Assembly: GCA_963978545.1 (NCBI GenBank)
Contig: OZ021727.1
Location: forward strand, 16,628,743 to 16,692,742
Source: Linyphia triangularis
Lineage: Eukaryota > Arthropoda > Arachnida > Araneae > Linyphiidae
Length of the DNA: 64,000 nucleotides
Reading direction: 5' to 3'
The position numbers and the translations under genes are program-made. Shown in pieces: positions 1-14,204 of the stretch; the first letter of the stretch is position 1, and every line of letters starts with the position of its first letter. The notes under the pieces were generated by a model. It searched no databases and was not told where the DNA came from. It worked only from the letters and a program-made list of their open reading frames with translations.

Positions 1-27
1 AATCCGTTTAGAATTACAAAATGTTCC

Positions 28-264
<237 letters not shown>

Positions 265-505
265 ATTATAGCATTTAACGTCTTGCCTGAGTAGAACTAA
301 GCAAACTGTACATTTTTATCGTTTTTCGTTTCTTTTTTTAATTCATTTTTGAAAACCGCTAATCCATTTATAACAACCTATAGAATGAATTCCCACACAC
401 ACAAAAACAACAACAATACAATCTAGTATATTAGAAAAGTATACTAGAGTACTAGTATACTAGAAAAAATGTATAGCTAAATAAATATACTAAAAAAATT
501 CTAAA

Positions 506-536
<31 letters not shown>

Positions 537-687
537 TGCTTTGATAAACTTTCTAATAGAATAAATAATACATATTACTTGACCATGCACATTTTACCTC
601 TTGAATTGTGTAAATATTAGCGTAAATTCAAATCCAACACAACATAGATCCAACAAAATAGATTCACAGTAAAGTAAATGTTCGTTG

Positions 688-718
<31 letters not shown>

Positions 719-2137
719 TAGTAATTACAATTATTTTTTGAAAAGCAATCAAGATAAATACAATTTGAAATATTTAAAGCTTCATATTCAAAAGTATGGT
801 TTAGTTAATTTGCTTTTCCTTATGCGTTTTGAAGTTTCTTGTTTATTTAATTTTTTATTATTTCTAGTGTTTCTCAATAAATAAATATAGAAAGTGAGGT
901 CAATTCATTCAACACTTTAAATATTAACATTCCCAATCAAGATAATATATTGTTATTCAAATTTATTAATTTTCTGTGTTCTAGCTATTTTACAATGCAC
1001 AAGGTGATCTATTATAAATATAAATAATTTTTAAGCAGCGAAATATTCATGATAAATTTCTTTCATAAAAGTTTTTACTTTTTGTTAATGAACTTTAGTT
1101 CAAATGAATTACTCCTTATTTAAAGAAAGAAAAAAAATGAGATTATTACTGAATCTCAATATTTACTTTATTATTCCCCGTTCTAATATTAAATTAAAAA
1201 TGTTTATAGAAATTAATAAAACCAAAAGAATAATAATAATAATAATAATACACTATATTAAAAAATGAATCGCAATAGAAAGTTTTTTTTATGCTTTTTA
1301 TTTATTCAGTGTAGTTAATTATCAATTATTTTTGATGAGCACTATTACAGAAAATAAATATGTGAGTAGCACAGATAAATTTCTATATTTTTGGTTTAGA
1401 CAATGATCTTGTTTCCATAAGAAGTTCTAAAAATTATTTCAATTAAATTTTTTTAATTAAAAACTAAGTACAAACCTTCACAACATAAACAACTCGAGAT
1501 GTAAGTCTGAAAAAATTAATAATTGCATTTTGTTCACTATCTTTACGACTGGTATTTTTTATTATAATTGTTTGGAAAGCGTGCATTTTTTTTATATTTG
1601 CGTTGCAGTTGAAATAAAAGAAATCTGATCATATATTCATGATGAAACTCCTACTTACTTATTACTTTTTTTTCCCTTTTCTTTGTAATTATATTTACTT
1701 TTTTCTGTTTCCATATAAATACAATTTATGGATAAATCGGTTTTTTATGGAAACTTTATTGTTAGACAACATTTTTAATTTTGTCTTTGGAGTATTCAAA
1801 CTCCTTTGGTTTTGTTTTTGTGCTTTTGATAAACAGAATGTAAAAATTGTAAGGAGTTTTATTTTTTTCTTCTTTTAAATTAATTTACAAAATCACTTCT
1901 AATAAGCTTAGACCTCTTAAATTGTAAACATAAGAAATTTTAGCTTTCTATTTTGGTATTTTACAAGCAGAATATTAAACATGGTTTTACGGTAATGTAT
2001 TTCGGGTTTTCTCTAAAGGTGCTGAAGAAGAAGAGGACTTAGTTATAATATTTTATTGCATAAACGGGGAATTTTTTGTTTCTTTCTTGGCAAGGAATTC
2101 TAATAATAAAGGTTTACATAGCAATGATTCTTTTAGA
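265..2137. other. AT-rich noncoding stretch
   Basis: No supportable gene. It contains a poly(A) run at about 509-536, short (AAT)n runs near 690-714 and 1231-1250, and dense stop codons in all frames apart from short AT-driven ORFs such as 678-884 and 1639-1878. Those ORFs show only low-complexity Asn, Phe, Leu and Tyr content and no recognisable domain. Confidence 0.6.
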
Positions 2138-2335
2138 GAGTGAAGCGAGAATATGCTTGCTCATCAATGAACCTTTTAACAAGTACAGCGAGCTTGTGTT
2201 TGCGATGTACCTTTCATCGTAACAATGAACCTTTCATCGAACAAAGTGAGCCTGTGCTTACGTAGCTACAAAATTTTCAGCGAGCCTGTGCCTGAGCAAC
2301 AATGTACCTTTTAGCGAAGAGAGCGAGTTCTATTT
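2138..2335. repeat. degenerate minisatellite, about 50-60 bp unit
   Basis: Three to four diverged tandem units can be read by eye. Each carries a version of AGCGAGCTTGTGTTTG (or AGTGAGCCTGTGCTTA, AGCGAGCCTGTGCCTG) alternating with AATGAACCTTTCATCG-like text. The region is less AT-rich than its surroundings. A C10-C12 run follows at about 2391-2402. No coding potential is evident. Confidence 0.55.
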
Positions 2336-2759
2336 GTGAAGCGTCAAAAGCTGGTACCTAAATACAGTGACGAGTCCTTGAATAGCGACCCCCCCCCCCC
2401 CCGCCACCTAGTTTTATAACTTGTAGCAAGAATGTACTTAACAATGGACAAGAATTCATAGAACATATAACATACATTTAGTTTTTTATAATTAAAGTAC
2501 TAAATATTAAATATTTAATCGATTAAACTGACATGAGGTTTATATAAATTTACAGAAACACATTTTCTACTTACTTAAAATTAATAAAAATAAAACTAGC
2601 AATGCAACAAGAAGTTCCACTCTCTAGACATGCAACAATTTTTAAATAAGTTAGTTTTCTATTAAAATGTTCTTCCAAGAAATACCGCCAAGTAACTCTA
2701 ATGATATTTTTTTTTTTTTTTTAAATTCCTAAAACTTAGTATAATTTATGCAATACATC

Positions 2760-3205
2760 CTGACGCCAACGCCGCCGTCAACAACATTTCTTTTCAATGT
2801 CAGACAAGATTAATTAAATACGATTTTCTGATTGGTTGAAAAAAGACAACTTATTTTTAAAGATGCATTGAGATTGGTCATAAGTTATTACGGACGGTAG
2901 AATCCTATTCCAAATAATACCATTCATGAGTTCCATTCACGTGTATGGCTTTCAATTTTGTCAAGTGGCAGCAGGTATCCTTTCCACAGCAAATGTGCAT
3001 TGACAGCAAACTCTCTTTAACAGTTATTCACTATAGTCATCATTTCCAATCGAAAAGTACAATGTCTTTGCAATCGAGAGAAATAGTCATATCGCAGTGA
3101 AATGACTTCAGTGCTCACTATTTAATGATTTAAGTGGACGAAGCACAATTCCATTAGGAAAGCATTATATTGAAATTGAAATGTCATTGATTTGTGTAAG
3201 TACCA
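2760..3205 (+). promoter_or_regulatory. possible promoter with short first exon (speculative)
   Basis: This less AT-rich stretch contains two ATTGG (inverted CCAAT) motifs about 40 bp apart (2831 and 2874). Further down, an ATG at 3181 is followed after five codons by a perfect 5' splice-site consensus GTAAGT at 3196. That would fit a promoter plus a tiny first coding exon on the plus strand. No downstream exon is recognisable in the window, so this is weak inference. GTAAGT also occurs by chance. Confidence 0.15.
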
Positions 3206-3749
3206 TTAAATAATAGACAAAGCCAAATTAATTGTGGTAGAGTTCAAAGCCAAAATTAAACAAAGGAATAAGTATGGAAATAGTATGCATTAAAGGGACT
3301 ATTTTATTAGTTGGGATATTTTACTATATTTAAATCAGTAAATACTCAAATATGAAATGGTTTTAAGGATATTTTGCCTCAGTGTGTGATGATATTTATC
3401 CTTTTTAGAAATCTAGTAGTTTCATATCTTTTATATAGAATCCTTATCTGTATTTTTATGTATTAACCAAATCAAAAGAGAAAGTATATTTATGAATTAG
3501 CAATGAAAGTATTGTAACGAAAACTAGGTTTGGGAGGTAGTTTTATGCATCGTAGTTACTAATGAAGTAAAACTTAGTTGTTTAAAATACATTTTTAAAT
3601 TCAAAAGATAGTATGGATTTAGGATTTTGCAAAGTTTTCTACAATTTTCTTGTATTTATGTCAGAAAAGCATCAGGCTTAAATTTCTGTATCTATTAGAT
3701 GTTTTTATGTTATCTATACTTTTTAGAGTGATTTTGTCCGATTTTCAAT

Positions 3750-3973
<224 letters not shown>

Positions 3974-4164
3974 CAGTTCGTTCATGCCAAAGTATACATT
4001 TTTGCCATTTAGTGATGCACCAATAAGCGATGACAGTTTTTACCGCACAATGGAATTAGTATAAAATTTCTTGGAACACCTTAGCTGTCAGAATATTGTC
4101 TTAATACTTTTAAAATTTTGCGTTGTAGACGTAACAACAATAGTAAAAACTAATTGGATCCGTT

Positions 4165-5185
<1,021 letters not shown>

Positions 5186-5379
5186 TAGAAAAATTTAGAA
5201 AGTGTATGGAAAAGCTTTTTGATGGAAATTGGGATAGCAAAAGTAACATACAAGAAGATATATAATTTTTATAGGTCTACCATTAAAACTTTGTAGACCA
5301 CCCCTCTCCCCCCCAATGACGACTTATTGATTTATTTCTGAAGAAACTTGCAACACATATACGTTAATCAATTATAACT

Positions 5380-5779
5380 AAAGAGAAGTCATATATTTTA
5401 ATGCTTGCAAGAAATCTAAAATCCGATAACTATGTAGTTATTAATGACTTTTCTGAAAATCACCTCGTTATTCAACAAGAAGTAGTTCAAGTATTCCTTT
5501 CACAAGCGACTAGACACCCATTTGCGGTTTATTATAGAATAGACAATGATGTAGCTATCAGCAATTTCAGTTTTCTTATTGTTTCTGGCTATCTCTATCA
5601 TAACACGACAAGAGTTCGCACGTTTCAAAAGCATTTGATTGAAACGATAGAGCAAAAATCAATGGTAAACCTAAAACACCAAAAATCAATGGCAAACCTA
5701 AAACACTTTTGTATTTTTCTGACGGTGCTTCTTCTTTCTACAAAAAAAAATGAAAAAAAGAATTACCTGCGTTTTCAGA
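5380..5779 (+). pseudogene. fragment of a transposase-like repeat protein
   Basis: An open frame from about 5401 carries NDFSENH, then SQATRHPFAVYY and a following HNTTRVRTFQKHL stretch. After a 27-bp tandem duplication near 5655-5708 the related text continues in another frame as LYFSDGASSFYK (about 5698-5745). Spaced acidic motifs of the DFAEN and FSDGA type are what I recall from uncharacterised, repeat-encoded arthropod proteins that resemble RNase H-fold (DDE-like) transposases. I cannot name the family. The copy is frameshifted, lacks both ends, and is cut off on the right by an (AAAT)n array. Confidence 0.5.
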
Positions 5780-5994
<215 letters not shown>

Positions 5995-6092
5995 CAATGA
6001 CAATACGATCAATAGAAAAATGTGTGTTTCTATTTTTGTTATACGCCTCTTGCTAAATAATATCTACAATCAAATTATTCTGATTTTGTTTA

Positions 6093-6094
<2 letters not shown>

Positions 6095-6143
<49 letters not shown>
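6095..6143. repeat. poly(T) tract of 49 bp
   Basis: Uninterrupted T run. On the minus strand it would be a poly(A) tail, but no retroelement body with matching target-site duplication was found beside it. Confidence 0.95.
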
Positions 6144-6147
<4 letters not shown>

Positions 6148-6179
6148 AAAAAGAGCTCAGTTTTTAATACGCTTTTATT

Positions 6180-6740
6180 AGCTTCAGACGTATGTATGTT
6201 AGTATGTTTGTATGTAACGGAATCTTTGAACATGATTTTGACCCCCTTCAAAACGTCGGATTAACTCGAAATTTGGCATACTTATTAAGGACCGATGACA
6301 ATTCAATATTTTAAACAGTTTGACCCGTTATCTTTACAAGGATAATCAGGATTAGCGATTTTTTGTTTTCCTGAGACCCGGAGTGTCTTCGCGTCAAGAC
6401 CAATAAGGGAAACTAACAGGCGCGTTTGCCACTTTATCACAAGGATTAGCTCGTGTTGCCCTTGCTCCGTTAAATTCCAACCAACCAACCTTCTCCAGAA
6501 TTGAACCCTGGTGTGCCGTTTGAAAGATTTGTCGTTTGAACGACAGTTATACAAAGCGTGTTTTTTTAGTCGCATTATCCTTACCAGGATCTTCAGGATT
6601 AGTGATTTTTCATATTCAGAGACAATGTAGTGTTTTGTGCCAAGTAATACGGTGTGTACTAAGGCATACAAATGACTTAAATATGAGACAAGCATGTGAC
6701 TATTGGCAGAAACAACTGGAGAGTTTTGTACACTAACTAA
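6180..6740. repeat. dispersed repeat with internal tandem duplication
   Basis: It starts with a GTATGTATGTTAGTATG run and a less AT-rich block that I recall as a common dispersed arthropod repeat (text around AACGTCGGATTAACTCG). The segment at about 6325-6440 (AAGGATAATCAGGATTAGCG) recurs in diverged form at about 6570-6670 (CAGGATCTTCAGGATTAGTG). A 130-residue frame on the minus strand (6303-6695) has no recognisable domain and is probably incidental. Confidence 0.45.
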
Positions 6741-6763
6741 AAAAAAATTAGAGTTTACAGAAA

Positions 6764-6891
6764 AAATAATTAATAGTTTAAAAAATAAAAAACACGCTTT
6801 AATAGAAAACCAAACTAAAAAGTAGAAAATAATTAATAGTTTAAAAAACTAAAAAATACGCTTTAATAGAAAAGTGAACTAAAAAGTAGAA
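6764..6891. repeat. 64-bp direct duplication at the foot of the hairpin
   Basis: A unit beginning AATAATTAATAGTTTAAAAA and containing CGCTTTAATAGAAAA occurs twice in a row with a period of about 64 bp. The second unit forms the outer part of the left arm of the adjacent hairpin, so the arm end has been tandemly duplicated. Confidence 0.75.
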
Positions 6892-7190
6892 AATAATTTT
6901 AAATAAGTTTGAAATAAGAATAGAGTGATTAACAAGAAATATTTATTTTATCGTAAAAAAAGCGTGGGGTGCTTTTTAAGAAATTTTCATAATGGCTCTA
7001 CTTTTACCAATATCTGTCATTAAATATTTTCAACAATTGACATCAAGCACCCCACGCTTTTTTACGATAAAATAAATATTTCTTGTTAATCACTCTATTC
7101 TTATTTCAAACTTATTTAAAATTATTTTCTACTTTTTAGTTCACTTTTCTATTAAAGCGTATTTTTTAATTTTTTAAACTATTAATTATT
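6828..7190. mobile_element. 363-bp foldback element (near-perfect palindrome)
   Basis: The left arm (about 6828-6973) is the nearly exact reverse complement of the right arm (about 7046-7190), with a 72-base loop. Inner arm ends read AGCGTGGGGTGCT and AGCACCCCACGCT. Pairing along about 146 bp shows only isolated mismatches. No coding capacity exists. The structure fits a foldback or MITE-type element. A clear target-site duplication was not found, so a non-transposon palindrome cannot be excluded. Confidence 0.8.
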
Positions 7191-7584
7191 AGTTTTATAG
7201 GAAAAAATGCTGATATACTTTATGTACGATAAGCAGACACTAATTATGGTAATTTTTAGTCAATAATTCAGGTTAAAAATTGCCTTTGTATTATATATTT
7301 ATAAGGAGATTAAAAAAAGAGAAGATATATATGATGAGAGGGGACTAAGTTTCAATTTAAATTTATAATTTAGTATAATCACCATTTGACACATTTATTT
7401 CCCGGTGTATCAGGTTTCGAGAATATGGGAATCGTCATTTTTCAAAGTTGATTATCGGGTGAAGTTAGTGCTAAAGGTTTGAATTATAATTTATTATATG
7501 GTATCCCATTACTTAAATCGAACCAACAGATTTTTATAAGAATTAATGTGATTACTCTACAATTCCCAAACACCTCGAATTTCG

Positions 7585-8455
7585 GACAATTGCTATACTA
7601 CCACAAAATATTGCTAGAAGAGGATTACAAACAATTGTAGACTTGCAGGTTTTATAAGAATCTAATGAAGTTTTAATTCATTTACATAATTCCTTTAAAT
7701 GACATCCTATCAGCATTAGTTTCAAATTTTCATAAATATGTCAAAAACGGATAGTATTTGTTCAGCTTACTCCAATTAAAACACATTTTTATTCGTCATC
7801 AGCAAACATTTTTACAAGTTTTAATATCTGAAAACTCGTCAATACATTTTACTATAATTTAATAATATTAAAAAATAATAATAATTTACATTTAATTCTC
7901 TGTACATTCTTTTGTATTATGCATTGCGAATACATATATCTTCAGTTCTCTCACAAAGGCGATTATTGTGCGAAGTTATGATAAGAGTTTGCATTAAAAT
8001 TTATAAATCCTTCCCTAACGAAACCAACAGATTTTTTTTAGAGAATTAATGTTTAAAATATTATAGATGTTTTTGGAAGAAATAAAAAATACCCCTTTTT
8101 AAGGTATCAAAGGTCAAATAGTTCGAACTTAAAATGAAAATATATTTGAAAATAGAGGCAAGTGATACATCAAAAGAAAGTCCAAATCTTTACATTTTCT
8201 CTGACGCCAAAAGCAATGATGTATGATAATTAAGAATAAAATTGTGAGCAAATTTGGAAAGCAAGAAATAAGAAATGTTACCTTTTTGCCTCATTTTTGA
8301 AGTTTCGTATTTCAGACACAAAAACGAGATGCGAACCTAATATTTGTAATTTTTTCTCTTCTCTACGAATCGAACATTTGAGAAAAATTTAATTTCTGAA
8401 GGTGTTGGGTTGAAATTGCCATTTTTTAAAGTTGATTTGATATGGAATTACCCAA
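7585..8455 (-). repeat. diverged dispersed repeat, right copy of an inverted pair
   Basis: Reverse-complement partner of about 4165-5185. On the plus strand near 7612-7750 it preserves, with stop codons, a frame with EEDYK and NDILSAL matching the minus-strand frame of the other copy. No (AAAT)n array is present here. A smaller internal repeat (AACCAACAGATTTTT at about 7523 and 8023) suggests further rearrangement. Confidence 0.65.
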
Positions 8456-8880
8456 TTAAGACATTGTGAAGAAAAAATAAAGCGATATCTATTTCCTATT
8501 AACATTCCAGAAGTTATTTTCTAGTCAACATCCGGTGATAACCTGATAAAAGAAACTGACAAGTATTCAAGTATTCCATTCATTGTTCCTCCGAATCTCG
8601 CATAGAACTGCATTTCTGTTTTTATTGCTGGAATAACAATCAAAATATCGGATTAAGTTTTATTAAATTTGTAGTAATAATTATAAAAAAAGAAGACTTT
8701 TAACCTCCACGTTATAAACTATATATATTTCTTTTTTACTATCTAGTAATATATTACTTTATTTAATATAAGTGTTAAATGGGTAATAAAATGAACTCCA
8801 TTTTTGCTTCTATAGATAGAAAAACAGTAAAAATATTTTTTTCAATTTAATTCAATTTGTAGTACTAACACGTTATAAAC

Positions 8881-8912
<32 letters not shown>

Positions 8913-9464
8913 CCATTTGTCGAATAAACTATTCCTCGAATAAAATTTTACTTGCTATTAACCCTTTTCCTCTCTACATTTCTCTAAAGAATTTCATCAC
9001 CCCTTTCATGGGGCGAGCACTGAAACTTTTATAGGACGAGTTCGATTTCGCTATTGTATAAACACTTGCACTTAACTGTAACAAAAGGGTGAACGCCTTT
9101 TGATCCGGGTGAGGCAATAACGTTAGGCGACTGCCGAATGGAGGCCTTAATTCGTTTCATGGTACTAGAGTTCTCCACTAGGAAATCGAAGTGGTTCTCT
9201 AGCAACTAATTTAACTGAAATTTAGTTAGCACGCAGTGTTAGTTGGTACGTGTGCTACAAAGTTTCGACGAAGTGTGTTGATAATGTTACATTTGACGTT
9301 GATAGATTAGGAGTCTCATTAAGGGACCATCTCGAAATTGGATAATGTTTCAAATAGAGGAATTGTACATTTGAAAATGGTAAAATGTTTTATGAGAAGG
9401 CTAAAAGCATGTATATATATATAATTTTTATATATATATCTTTTTTGTGTATATAATTTTTTAT
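8456..9464. other. AT-rich noncoding stretch
   Basis: Nothing coding recognised. A (TA)n run of about 28 bp lies near 8879-8908. The portion at 8960-9370 is less AT-rich and reads like old repeat sequence, but I could not tie it to another copy in the window. Confidence 0.5.
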
Positions 9465-9960
9465 AACCTTTATATTATTTTCGAGTTTGTGCGTATGTAT
9501 GTTTATCGATGGCGTGCAAATCTGCGGAGGCCTAATTAATCTCCTTACTGTCATCCAATCGGACTGAATTATGGCAGATAGATTCGATGTCGATGACACA
9601 GCATTCTATCAAATTTTAGATGTCTGTCACTGTCAATAAAAGGTCGCTTTGACGGAATACCAATAAACCAACTTGCCGTCATCCAATCGCGCTGAAATAG
9701 CATTTAATCTATCATAGAAGAAATTCTTTCCTGTTCCCCAATTTTTTTTAAATGTAATTGTTCTAATCAAAACAAATAAAAGATATTTGGATGTTAGTGC
9801 ATAAATTCACATTCATTTTTATTGAATAAATTTTGCTAAGTAGTTTGTCTCATGTTTTGCTGATGGAAATGTTTTTAATATTTAAAATTAGATATCAATA
9901 CCAAGCACACGCTGGCAACAGAAACGGTGTTTTGTTAATGAATATAAAAATGCCTGTAAA
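9465..9960 (+). repeat. dispersed repeat family R1, copy 1
   Basis: One of at least five copies in this window (others near 22985, 24968, 42200 and 63513). Hallmarks in order are TGTATGTTTATCGATGG, TGCGGAGGCCTAATTAATC, a GTCATCCAATCG motif occurring twice, GGCAGATAGATTCGATGTCG, then TAATCAAAACAAATAAAAGA and a terminal ACACGCTGGCAACAGAAAC. No intact protein frame is shared by all copies. Probably a nonautonomous transposon of unknown class. Confidence 0.75.
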
Positions 9961-10100
9961 AGATTTAAATTAAAAACTTTTGTATTAGTTATATTTGTAA
10001 TGCATATACATATTTAGTTACCAAACTGTGGAAGACATCAATCAAAAATTGTGTCCTTAGCCAATAAATAATCATTTAAGTACAGTTTTATAAAATAAAT

Positions 10101-10708
<608 letters not shown>

Positions 10709-10734
10709 ACTTTCTTTCCTCCTTCCTCCGTCAC

Positions 10735-11334
10735 ATAATGAGTGGATACATATAAACGTTGTAACTGTTATGACAACTCCAAATCTTTATCTTTAGTGTA
10801 CACATATAATGCGGGTCAGAATATATAAGGTCCCCACGTAAATTTCTTTTCTTAGCTTATATCTAAAGTTTTCATTAAAAATATGTTTTGTCTACAATGT
10901 CTTTTATTCATCTATCATCGTGATTAATCCTATATTTAAAATAGTCATTTTCTTAAAATTAAGCTGCGTTTTAAAGTACCATGTTACTCTCATTAATGCA
11001 CCATATAGCTCTCAAATGAAAATAGTTCAGTAAATGAGTATTTATTATTTCAAAATAATTTGAACAAGTATATGAACAAGCAAAAGTTTTCCTGCATACA
11101 GCCTACTGTGATTTTGGCTTCGAAAGTATTCGAACGCTGGATTACGCTGGAGTATATTTCCTAATCTATTATCTACAGTCTACACGTACCTAAATATGAA
11201 ATATGTGAAATTAAATTAAGTGATTTCTAAGAATTTGTTCTGATTGAAAATTAAAAAAATTGAAACCGTATTTAAATATCCTACAAATATCTACTATATT
11301 TCACAATCATTGTAGAAATTACTCAATAAGTAAT
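10735..11334. other. AT-rich noncoding stretch
   Basis: No gene, RNA or repeat recognised with confidence. Confidence 0.5.
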
Positions 11335-11455
11335 AAATATATATTTATTAATGTATATTTATTACTTGTATAGTAATAAATATATATAGTAATAAATATA
11401 GTATATGTATATAGTACTTGTATAATAATAAATATATATTTATTACATGTAAAAA
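11335..11455. repeat. AT-rich palindromic cluster
   Basis: Several copies of TAATAAATATATATTTATTA and relatives are interleaved with ACTTGTATA. The tract is strongly self-complementary and could form multiple short hairpins. No element boundaries are visible. Confidence 0.6.
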
Positions 11456-11679
11456 GAAAATGAGTTTCAACAACGAATATTCCCGTATGAAAGATTTATG
11501 ACAAATATATAAGTCACTTTTGTTTTTCGATATAAAAATATTACAGATATTTAAAAAAAAAAAAAAAATGAGAGCAATTAAGAGAAGAATTGCATCCTGT
11601 CATGCTTTCATTCTAAATTTCTCAAAAAGTTGTAAAAAAAATTTCACCAATATATAATATATAATTAGTTGTATAAAAT

Positions 11680-11765
11680 ACAAGAATACAAAAATAAATG
11701 AAGAAAACATACAAGATTAAAAAACAAAAACAAGCTAATGGTGCTGATGACTAAATCAAGGAGCA
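11680..11765 (+). repeat. short dispersed repeat, paired with 23658-23760
   Basis: Shares AATGAAGAAAACATACAAGA, CAAGCTAATGG and GACTAAATCAAGG in the same order with the copy at about 23658-23760. That copy sits directly after a R4 repeat, so this may be a fragment of the same larger element. Confidence 0.65.
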
Positions 11766-12644
11766 TAATCATACTATATACACAATTAATAAGAATTTGT
11801 AATTTAGATATATAAGCTTATAAAAATTCAGTTTGACCCACTAATGATTTGAAACTAACAAGACTAAACGTAAACATTTAGTAGTTACTACTCAGAATGA
11901 ATAACCCAAGGCATTCAAGTTTATGTAAATGCTACAGTTTCACAATCTTTCTGTCTTATACACATTCACATTTCCTTTACTCTTCATGATATGTTTTTAT
12001 TATCTTTTCAATTAAAAAAAAATCCCAAGTCAGAAAGTAATTGCGAAAAATAAATTGCAGACACCACCCTGTTCCAAATAGTAGAAGTATTTCCTTTGCA
12101 ACATTTCAAATACTGAATATTTAATATTCCTGTGCCTCAAATCCGATCCAAGTGCTTTTAGACTCTTCCTTCCACGATAAAAATATGCATTTTAGTTTGT
12201 TAGAAGTGTTTTTTTCCCCCTAAAGTAGGTTTGATGGTCAAATATATATCCCTTATTTTACTTCCCACGCAGAATAAGAAATGGAAAGTGTTAGGCATTT
12301 CCATATTTTGGAAAGAAGTTCTGCTTTTTAAAAAAAAAAAATCAATTTCAGGATTGATATTCAAACGAAAGCGTAATGAGATTTAGTGCCACATTGATTT
12401 TTATCCCACTGTAGCATGCAGTGCTAGATAGAGAAATGGTATCTACAACTAAGTTCAAAATGATGAATAGCGATTGAAAAATTAAAAACATCATGTAATT
12501 AATGCTTACTTATTGACAAACTGATTGATTTTTTTTTACTTTCAACTTCCTATATATTAACAGAGTGTTTTAAAAACATTGTTTTCGGTCAAAAAAAATT
12601 GCGAATTTTTTTGCATTTCTTTACTTTTCAGAATATCCTGATTT
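11766..12644. other. AT-rich noncoding stretch
   Basis: No supportable gene or RNA. Only short homopolymer runs were noticed. Confidence 0.5.
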
Positions 12645-13030
12645 CAAAAAAGTGGTCTAGAAAAAACGCATGTCTGCGTGTCCTGTCCGTGTGTACGTGG
12701 TCAGCATAACTACTGAAGAAATTGATCAACAACTTCAAATTAGGTGTACGGGTTAATGATGGCCATAGGACCTACTCTTAAGGTTAATGTCAAAATTACG
12801 CATGCGCATAAGGTAGATCTTTGAAAAAATCATGTTTTTCAGCAATTTCTAAAAAACGGCTGTAATGATTTTGATAGAAATCGCTGTGCTAGTGCTTTTT
12901 GAGATTCGAAACACCCCCAACTCCGAGATTCTCGTAAAAATGCGATAAGAGCGTAAATAGTTAAAAAACGAATGCCTTTAATAGAGAGTTCTCTGCCCTT
13001 GGGCATTGCTTATGAATGATTGATTTTCCT
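12645..13030 (+). repeat. dispersed repeat family R2, copy 1
   Basis: Matches about 22085-22490 (same strand) and about 36198-36400 (reverse). Hallmarks are GTGGTCTAGAAAAAACGCA, GTGGTCAGCATAACT, the palindrome-like ACGCATGCGCATAAGGTAG, TTTTTCAGCAATT, and a right end with GAGAGTTCTCTGCCCTTGGG. No coding frame is recognised. Confidence 0.75.
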
Positions 13031-13439
13031 TTGTTTCACTTACGAGAGGATAATTTAATATTTTAAAAGTAACATATCAGTAATTTCGCCGTTTTTTTTT
13101 TGTTTTTTTTTTGTCATGTACAAATTAATGCCAAAAATATCGCCAAACTGACAAATTTTATTAAAATGATTAAAAATATGAATACGGTAAATGCAAATTT
13201 GAATACAATGACAAGTATTATAGAGTAATTGAAAAGTGTGCGATGTTCCCCACCCGTAGTTTTAATATAACCGTAGTTTTTGTATAATATTTCTCTTGCA
13301 TATGTGAATTGCTTTTTGTTAAAAGGGCGTAAGTCAATTTTTTTTTTATCAAAATGAGTTTGATATGGTTTTATATTGTTTGTAGATAGACACAATGATT
13401 TGTGTAAAAAGTGTATTTCTAACTGTATCCATAACAACA
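13031..13439. other. AT-rich stretch left of a transposon-protein relic
   Basis: A minus-strand frame at 13114-13440 has no recognisable domain. On the plus strand this may be the decayed 5' part of the element whose C-terminal coding relic follows, but I cannot align it. Confidence 0.35.
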
Positions 13440-14113
13440 CAATAAACTAGCAAACATCGTAGTTTGTGCTAAAGTCAATTCTTGGTTTCAGAACTTCCCT
13501 GTGCGATGACATAGTTTTCTCCCTTACGATCGAGACTTTTGTCTCATATCGAAATGTCTTAGAAGACATGACCGCATATACATTGTGAATGAAGTCTCGG
13601 ACTACAATAAATCAAGCACAACAAGATTTGACAAGTTTACAGTTTGTGAAATCTCTTCCTCAGACATTTTAGACTACAAAATATGGATGAAAGCCTACTA
13701 CAAAAAGTCATGCCTTTCCCAAGAGACCAAAGGTAAAAAGGTTGGAAAAAAAGACAAGATCTATTTCCAAATAAGTACATTATTTCAATTTGTATATAGA
13801 AAACAAAACAAAGGATATTTTGAAGGCCATAAACAGTACCATACATATAACAGAACTACCATAAACAGTCTGATCCCCCTCCCCCTTCACCATCTTTTTC
13901 ATGTCTAAGATACAGGCTGTTCAACCACCCACAGCTCCAGCCTATCTTGCAGAGAAAGCACTGATAAAAAAATCGAAAATAATGAACATTGAGAAGATGA
14001 ACTACATCCCAGTTCAACATCAAGAGTACTACAACACTATTAGGAGTTGGCCAACAACTGAAGCCGAAATTGCTGATAGCAACATGGATCCAGAGTTGAG
14101 TGATGATGATTAG
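13440..14113 (+). pseudogene. C-terminal relic of an uncharacterised transposon protein
   Basis: A plus-strand frame can be followed with breaks. It starts with FPVR*HSFLPYDRDF near 13490-13535 (one stop inside) and runs through DRIYIVNEVSDYNK and WMKAYYKKSCLSQETKGKK. It then continues after a frame change near 13880-13910 in a second frame (13901-14113) that ends in IRSWPTTEAE and an acidic tail before TAG. The order HS-x-PxDRDF, then YKKTCLS-like text, then a W-rich acidic C terminus is one I recall from repeat-encoded arthropod proteins of unknown class. The N-terminal catalytic part is missing. A poly(A) signal lies 85 bp downstream. Confidence 0.5.
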
Positions 14114-14198
14114 CAATTATAATTATTTTTTATGTTTAGTTTGCTATTTTTTGTCTTGAAATATTTACTACATATGTTCAATATGTGTTGTACTCATG

Positions 14199-14204
14199 AA
14201 TAAA
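14199..14204 (+). terminator. AATAAA polyadenylation signal
   Basis: Canonical hexamer 85 bp after the stop of the plus-strand relic, in a plausible 3' UTR position. In AT-rich DNA this hexamer is common, so assignment rests on position. Confidence 0.3.

Noticed and set aside
6303..6695. 130-residue minus-strand ORF
   Set aside because: No recognisable domain, lies over an internally duplicated dispersed repeat, and overlaps another open frame on the plus strand.
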